Source of the DNA: Balaenoptera acutorostrata
Taxonomy: Eukaryota > Chordata > Mammalia > Artiodactyla > Balaenopteridae
Reading direction: 5' to 3'
Assembly: GCF_949987535.1 (NCBI RefSeq)
Contig: NC_080067.1
Span: 2,790,001-2,854,000 of the forward strand
Length of the DNA: 64,000 nt
Numbering within the stretch: the first letter of the stretch is position 1; each line of letters opens with the position of its first letter. Made by a program: the position numbers and the translations under genes. A model generated the notes under the pieces. It saw only the letters and a list, made by a program, of their open reading frames with translations. It searched no databases and had not been told where the DNA came from. Below, piece after piece: positions 59,070-64,000 of this stretch.

Positions 59070-59300
59070 TCAGCTCAGTTTAAATGACAGTCCTTTGAGA
59101 AGCTTCACCAACTCTCCTCTTTATCCCACACACTTAGCTCAAACCTCTCCTATAATTTGTACCATTTTGTTTTGTTCTCATTGGCTACTGGTCTCCATAA
59201 TGGCAAGTACTACATCTTCCTTATTTTTGTTTCTCTAGCATCTAACACACTCTTAACATATTGTGGTTAATCTACAAATATGCTAAATAATTGAATTCTC
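59070..59300 (+). repeat. L2 3'-end fragment
   Basis: 'ccttatttttgtttctctagcatctaacacactcttaacatattgtggttaatctacaaatatgctaaataattgaa' matches the end of L2 ('ctagcacagtgcctggcacatagtagg...aataaatgtttgttgaatga'), preceded by L2-like 'cctttgagaagcttcaccaac'. Confidence 0.7.
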
Positions 59301-59574
59301 TTTCTTATTGATATCATTTTATCATTGCTAACCAAAAGCAGACTGACTAGCTAAGTCACAGAACTTTCTGAATAATTATCACCGAAAAGCACAGGCTTAC
59401 ATTTAGTAGACTAAAACTACCTTTGTTCTTGCCCTTTTGAAGTCACTGGTTTATTTGAAAAGCAAATGAAAGTGTTATAAACATTCTTCCTAGAAAATGC
59501 ACATGACTACATGCATAAAAGCAATTTTTTGTACGCAGGTATTTTTATTACGTTAGGGGAAGACATTTGGGGTA

Positions 59575-59665
59575 AAAAGGCCTATTGTATTCATCTCTGT
59601 CTTATAATACCTTGCACAGAGTGGGTGGTCAAAAAATTAAAGCTATGAATAACTTCTTGAATGTT
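59575..59665 (+). repeat. L2 3'-end fragment
   Basis: 'ttgtattcatctctgtcttataataccttgcacagagtgggtggtc...ctatgaataacttcttgaatg' matches the L2 3' terminus. Confidence 0.65.
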
Positions 59666-61439
59666 TAGGTGAATACTAGGCAATCCATTCTTAACATTCC
59701 TTTTATTCCTCTATTTTGAGATTGTGTTTACTTAACAAATCTGGGCAACCATACGTAAATGTTGTCCTTCCTGGAACAAAACTCTCCCAGGGACCACCCC
59801 AATGTTTGTCAAGGTTAAGACAGCAAATGAATTAACATGGTTCAGGTGCACATTAATCCCATGTGATTGGTGAGAAACCTTTGTAAAGTTGTCATTAAGC
59901 AGGTGTCCCACTATTGGAGCTCAAAGGCTCTCCCCTTAGGCAGATATGGAAGGGAATCTGGCTTGATAACTAAATGTCACCCTGGTGCTTTACGTGTGTG
60001 GTACAGGAAACAGACAAAACTGTTGAATCAAGCTACTCTGAATGTGGCCCCTCTGCAGACTCAGAGAACAGCATCCTGAATGAAAAGCAATCGTCACAAG
60101 ATCACTGACAACATGGTATCTGGAGAAAGTTTCCGATCTCTAACATCTGACTACATGTCATGTTAGATCATCGACTGAATTTAACATCATGCTTTGGATG
60201 TGCATCTTTTATATTTCTTTAATGGCATATATTACACATGAATCCATGCTGGAAAAAAAAATACACAGGTAACTACTGCTCCTTGCCTTTTACACATACG
60301 AAAGCACTTTCAGCAATTTTCTCTCTAAATCTTTGGCAAAGTCATAATCCCTTGATTTGGGGGGGTCACCGATTCCTTTGAGAAGGCAATGAATGTGTTT
60401 TGGTTATTCTCCCTGGAAAATGCTTACTGAAAAACTCACGAAAAACACGCATTTTGCCTATTGACTTACGTTGCAAAGTTTAATTCAAAGTATAACTTGA
60501 AAACAATGCAGAGAACATATCTTAAACCTCAATTAACCTAGCCTCCTCTGTCAGTCCCCTCCATTTGGTTGGTAGCGGGAAACAGCTGACCAGTTTATAC
60601 CACCAATTGGAGTAAGCTTTAACCAGTCCCTAGGGATCGTATGCAGCTCCACTTTATAACAATACACCATCTCTCAGAGCACCCTCAGTCTTCCACCTCC
60701 AGCCTATTTTCTCCCTAGGAGAGCATCAGGTGCAAGATTAGGGAAGGCCATCCACATTCCTCTTTTTTCCTAAGATGACATTCGAGTGAATTCGAGAAGG
60801 TATGTCACTTTCTGCCTATCTCAGTGTGGATGAGTCAGGCTCCTTGGGGACCATGTCCTAGTCCACCTGGCTACTTCTAGCCGTGGAACATCCCCTGCTG
60901 ATGTGCAGGGGATGGCTTAACCCACCACCTGTCTCCCCACAAGTTCTTACTCCCTCAGAGGTCTAGCTGGGCAGCCACTGGGCCTGGACCAGTCTTCTCA
61001 GAAGGTCTCCACCCCCTTCTGCTAGTGATGCCCTCTGACAAGCTCTCAGCCACCATCTCACCCACTTCTATGGGTTCATCTCCAGAATCAAGGGTGACTC
61101 AGGAAACCTGAGCCCTAGAGGTGTGCACCCAGCTGTGAGCAGCCTGGGAGGTGGTGCTCCCCTCCATCCTCTGTAGCTCAACAGGTGGAAGCTCTGGCTC
61201 TGTCTTTACTTCTTCTCTACTCACCTATTCTAGAATGTTTGACTGTTTTTTCCGCATTTCTCATAGGCCAGAAAATGGTTAGACTTTTCTTTAATACCCC
61301 TGTATCTGTTCCTGTTGCCTGACTTTTTTTTCACTATTAAAGCCAATGTTTAATTAGCCATAAAGAGAAATTCTGATAAAGGCAAATGATCATTAGCATT
61401 AACTATATGCTTACGGGAATGGGGATGGGTAAGGAGTGG
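59666..61439. other. Unassigned non-coding DNA
   Basis: No repeat or exon recognised. 60650-61200 is moderately GC-rich without an open frame of note. Confidence 0.45.
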
Positions 61440-61670
61440 GTAATATTTACTGGATGTTTACCATATGCTGAGAAATGCATATAAAGCATTTAAAATAGTA
61501 TCTCATAATACCCACAACTAACCCATAAGGGAGGTGATATTATTATTCTCACCGGGGAGATGGGAAAACTGAAGCATAACCAGGCTAAGTACCTCGCCCA
61601 AGACCACTCGGCCAGCAAGTGGACAGACAAGATTCAAGTGCAGGCCGTCTAAGCTCCAGAGCCCACGGTG
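61440..61670 (+). repeat. MIR SINE fragment
   Basis: 'tgtttaccatatgctgagaaatgcatataaagcatttaaaatagtatctcataatacccacaactaacccataagggagg', 'ggagatgggaaaactgaagc' and 'caagtgcaggccgtctaagctccagagccc' follow MIR3/MIR order. Confidence 0.8.
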
Positions 61671-62014
61671 TGAACAGATACATACCACAGACCACCTCTA
61701 GCATGACTGAAACATAGCCTTGCTTTGAGGACAGTCAAAATCAAAGACAGAAACATGTGCAGATAGAGACTTCAAAGGTAAAATGTCACGCAATATCATC
61801 GAAAATTAAAATGTACAGTCCTTGGTAGGGTTACTTTTTTCCATTCAGTACTTCATTTGCTTAAAATCAAATTTTATGGGCTATATTGGTCACAACTTTG
61901 CCAACAGATTCAAATGCACTGAGTTTTTCCATGTTCATTTTAACCTTGGTGCTACTTTACTCACAAGGGTTAAGCCATAGTTTACCAAGGCTGCTGATAG
62001 GCCTCCATCCCCAA

Positions 62015-62145
62015 ACCCCCCTTGTTATCCCCATTTCACAGATGAAGAAATGAAGGCTCAGCAGGGTTCAGTAATGTGTCCAAGGTCACACAGCTTGTAA
62101 GTGAACCCACACTCAAGCTACATCTGTCAGACTCCAGAGCCCCCA
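62015..62145 (+). repeat. MIR SINE fragment
   Basis: 'cccccttgttatccccatttcacagatgaagaaatgaaggctcagcagggttcagtaatgtgtccaaggtcacacagcttgtaagtg' is the classic MIR 3' module. Confidence 0.88.
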
Positions 62146-62289
62146 GCATCTGTCATGCAATAGTGTGGAGGCGTCTGGAAACACCTACACAAACAACCGA
62201 ACTTTTGTTCCATAACAAGAGCAGCTCTGCCCAGCAACTGACACCCAGGTGCGGTGCATACACAACACAGCCTCCAGGGTAATCGGGAC

Positions 62290-63390
62290 CATGCCTCCAC
62301 GAGGGGATCACATGGCGGCATCGCTGGGGATCAGAGACGGAAACCCGCCTGTGTCTGCCTCTGGCTGGCCTTCCTGCAGAAATGGACACCGGGGGACAGG
62401 TCTGTGGACGAGAGGAAGCCACGCAGTCTCGCCCACTGTCTCACCAGTAGTGCTGACCGCCTGACCCTCGTACAAAGCAAGAACGGCCGCACCAGGGCTT
62501 TCTTCCCTCCTCACCAATCTCCAGGGGTAAATAGCAGCACTCTCCATCTGGTCAAGGAAAGTGGCCAACCCCGTGAGCCAAGAGGCAAGACTGCGAAAAG
62601 CCCTGGATAACGAGGACCACTGACAAATCGATCCGAGTTCAGGAACAGGCACCGGGGATGCCCAAGTGTGAAAGAGTCCCAGAGGAGGTACTTGAATGGT
62701 GACTTGACCTCCTGTGGTCAGCAGTGGCTTCTCTGAAGTGGGCTGAGGGGTCCTGCAAGCCGCTCGCGAGACTAGGAACCCTGTTATTGCTCCATCCCCC
62801 TCTGCTGGTGAGGCGAATCCTGGGTGATTCTCTATCGACCTCAACCAAGGTCCCAGGGGCTCTCCTCCTGGTATCAGCACAGAACACCAGCCACCGTGGT
62901 GATCTGGAGAGTACCCCATGGGGATCTCTCGTACTTCTAGCCCTCACCTGGTGGGAAGTCTGAAAACTCCTCCTTTTTGGTTGAAAGGAGGAAAGAGAAG
63001 GTGCTGCCACTCCCTAAAGGACCAGATAAGTCAAGAACTAACGTGGCTAAGCTGCTCTGGCCCGGAAGCATCCCCTCCAATCTCCTGTGCAATATTCTGA
63101 TGGAGGAGGGACTATCTAAAGCATGGGTCACTACAAATTCAAGGGGGGCCCCCAGTTATATGAGTCTAAGCCCATTGGACGCCTCCTTTTTGAGTCTTTT
63201 GAGGAATTCATTAACAGTTTGGTGCTGGTTCCAAATTTCCAGAACCAGAAATCTTATTTGGCTCAAATCTTTTGGCATCTGCGTGCCAACAAATCACTCC
63301 AACTACCCCCTCAGTAGCTGGAAACAAATCCCTACACCCTGAAAGCAGAACGTCTAAGGTACTGGGAACCAAACGTCCACCATACTGAAG
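62290..63390 (+). mobile_element. GC-rich region, possible retroviral leader and gag start
   Basis: The base composition shifts to GC-rich with many CpGs, unlike the preceding AT-rich DNA, and leads without a clear break into the retroviral remnant at 63390. I could not identify a long terminal repeat, primer binding site or a clear gag start. The assignment to the same provirus rests on contiguity and composition. The antisense 203-codon frame at 62308-62919 matches nothing I know. It might equally be unrelated GC-rich host sequence. Confidence 0.35.
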
Positions 63391-64000
63391 GACAGCTCAT
63401 TAGGGTGCATTCGGCAGAACTGGAAGTTTTTAGGGTATTGCTCCCTGACCCCCAAACATGTAATCTTCCTGTGTAACACAGCCTGGCCCTGGGAGATGGG
63501 GAAAGCTGGCCCATCAATGGGTCTCTAAGTTATGTTGCTTCGGATTGCCCTGCTCCCCATGCAGTAGCCCCAAGGGGTAAGTGAAAGTCCAGTGCGTTTG
63601 AACTCGTGGATGGTAAACCCATTCCCCAAGCCCGAGACAAGGGACACCTTAGCCCCCTTGAAATGGAACAACTCAAGAGTGCCCTCCAGGTGGGAGAAAC
63701 CATGAGAGCCCTCACGGCATACGGTGACCAGCTGCCACCCGCATCCCCCCACCTGGCCCTCCCCCCTCTTTGGGCCAGGAGACCAGGTGAACCTAAAAGC
63801 CTGGAAAATGGCAGCCGCAAGGTCAGCTCACTGCTGAGTGTGACCGACGCCACCTGGTGACCCTAACCGTCCATCTTCCCTGAAGCTGCAGGGGTCTCTC
63901 CGTGGGGACAGCACACTCGAGGGAAGAGGCCCCAGAGCCCCAACTTCCAGAGATGCAACCTTGGGGCAATGGCCCCCTGGAGCATTCGTGTGAACCCCTC
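63390..64000 (+). pseudogene. Endogenous retrovirus remnant, class I (gammaretrovirus-like), gag-pol collapsed
   Basis: A gag matrix-like stretch reads IFLCNTAWP at 63463-63489, then continues in another frame with the typical 'ESWP.NGSL' spacing up to about 63533, so a frameshift lies near 63489. From about 63535 the text changes to the C-terminal end of a pol integrase-like region. That part includes the PGDQV motif at 63775-63789, followed by a degraded stretch and a Pro-Trp-containing tail near 63896-63950. Almost all of gag, protease, reverse transcriptase, RNase H and the integrase core is therefore missing between the two. Stops and frameshifts occur throughout. It cannot produce any viral protein. 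The window ends inside or near it, so env and the 3' LTR cannot be judged. Confidence 0.65.

Noticed and set aside
62308..62919. 203-codon minus-strand frame in GC-rich DNA
   Set aside because: GC-rich DNA yields long chance frames because stop codons are rarer. It lies antisense to a likely retroviral region and shows no known domain.

Overview
This window looks like non-coding mammalian nuclear DNA, most probably from a whale or dolphin. The main evidence is the SINEs. Several copies have a tRNA-Glu-type head followed by duplicated 'ccacaactactgagcc' units (CHR-2 type), and others are short CHR-1-type copies. The young L1s carry a 3' UTR of the type I know from cetacean genomes. I saw no ruminant Bov-B or Bov-tA elements. 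The species assignment is inference from memory of repeat families; no database search was run.

I found no intact host protein-coding gene, no convincing exon, and no rRNA or tRNA gene. The open frames are chance frames or fragments of transposable elements. The window could be intergenic or intronic.

Layout. 1-11 kb is mostly unassigned sequence with one CHR-1 SINE, one CHR-2 SINE with a near-perfect target-site duplication, a MER5A copy, old MIR pieces and a long (TA)n tract. An old L1 3' end lies at 11.0-11.6 kb. From 11.6 to 18.2 kb I recognise almost no repeats. 18-33 kb holds MIR/L2 pieces, a CHR-2 SINE and three young L1s, two of which have an inverted 5' part flanked by clear target-site duplications. 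33-38 kb is a layered transposon graveyard: an old L1 split by a nearly complete Tigger1 DNA transposon with a broken transposase gene, then a 201-bp palindromic MITE, then a second old L1. 39-48 kb has more L1s, including a 2.9-kb span on the minus strand interrupted by a CHR-2 SINE. 48.5-49 kb is an internally deleted Tigger-family element. 50-52 kb has three CHR-1-type SINEs, and 54-59 kb holds MER5A copies, two L1s and a truncated Tigger1.

The last 1.5-1.7 kb is visibly GC-richer. It contains a decayed class I (gammaretrovirus-like) endogenous retrovirus in which a gag matrix-like stretch sits directly beside the C-terminal end of a pol integrase-like stretch, so most of gag and pol is missing.

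Nothing here works as a pathway. The value of the window is as a record of successive insertions. I saw no previously undescribed system that I can defend. The structures most worth checking are the MITE, the inverted L1s, the SINE-L1 chimeric frame, the insert inside a MER5A copy and the collapsed retrovirus.
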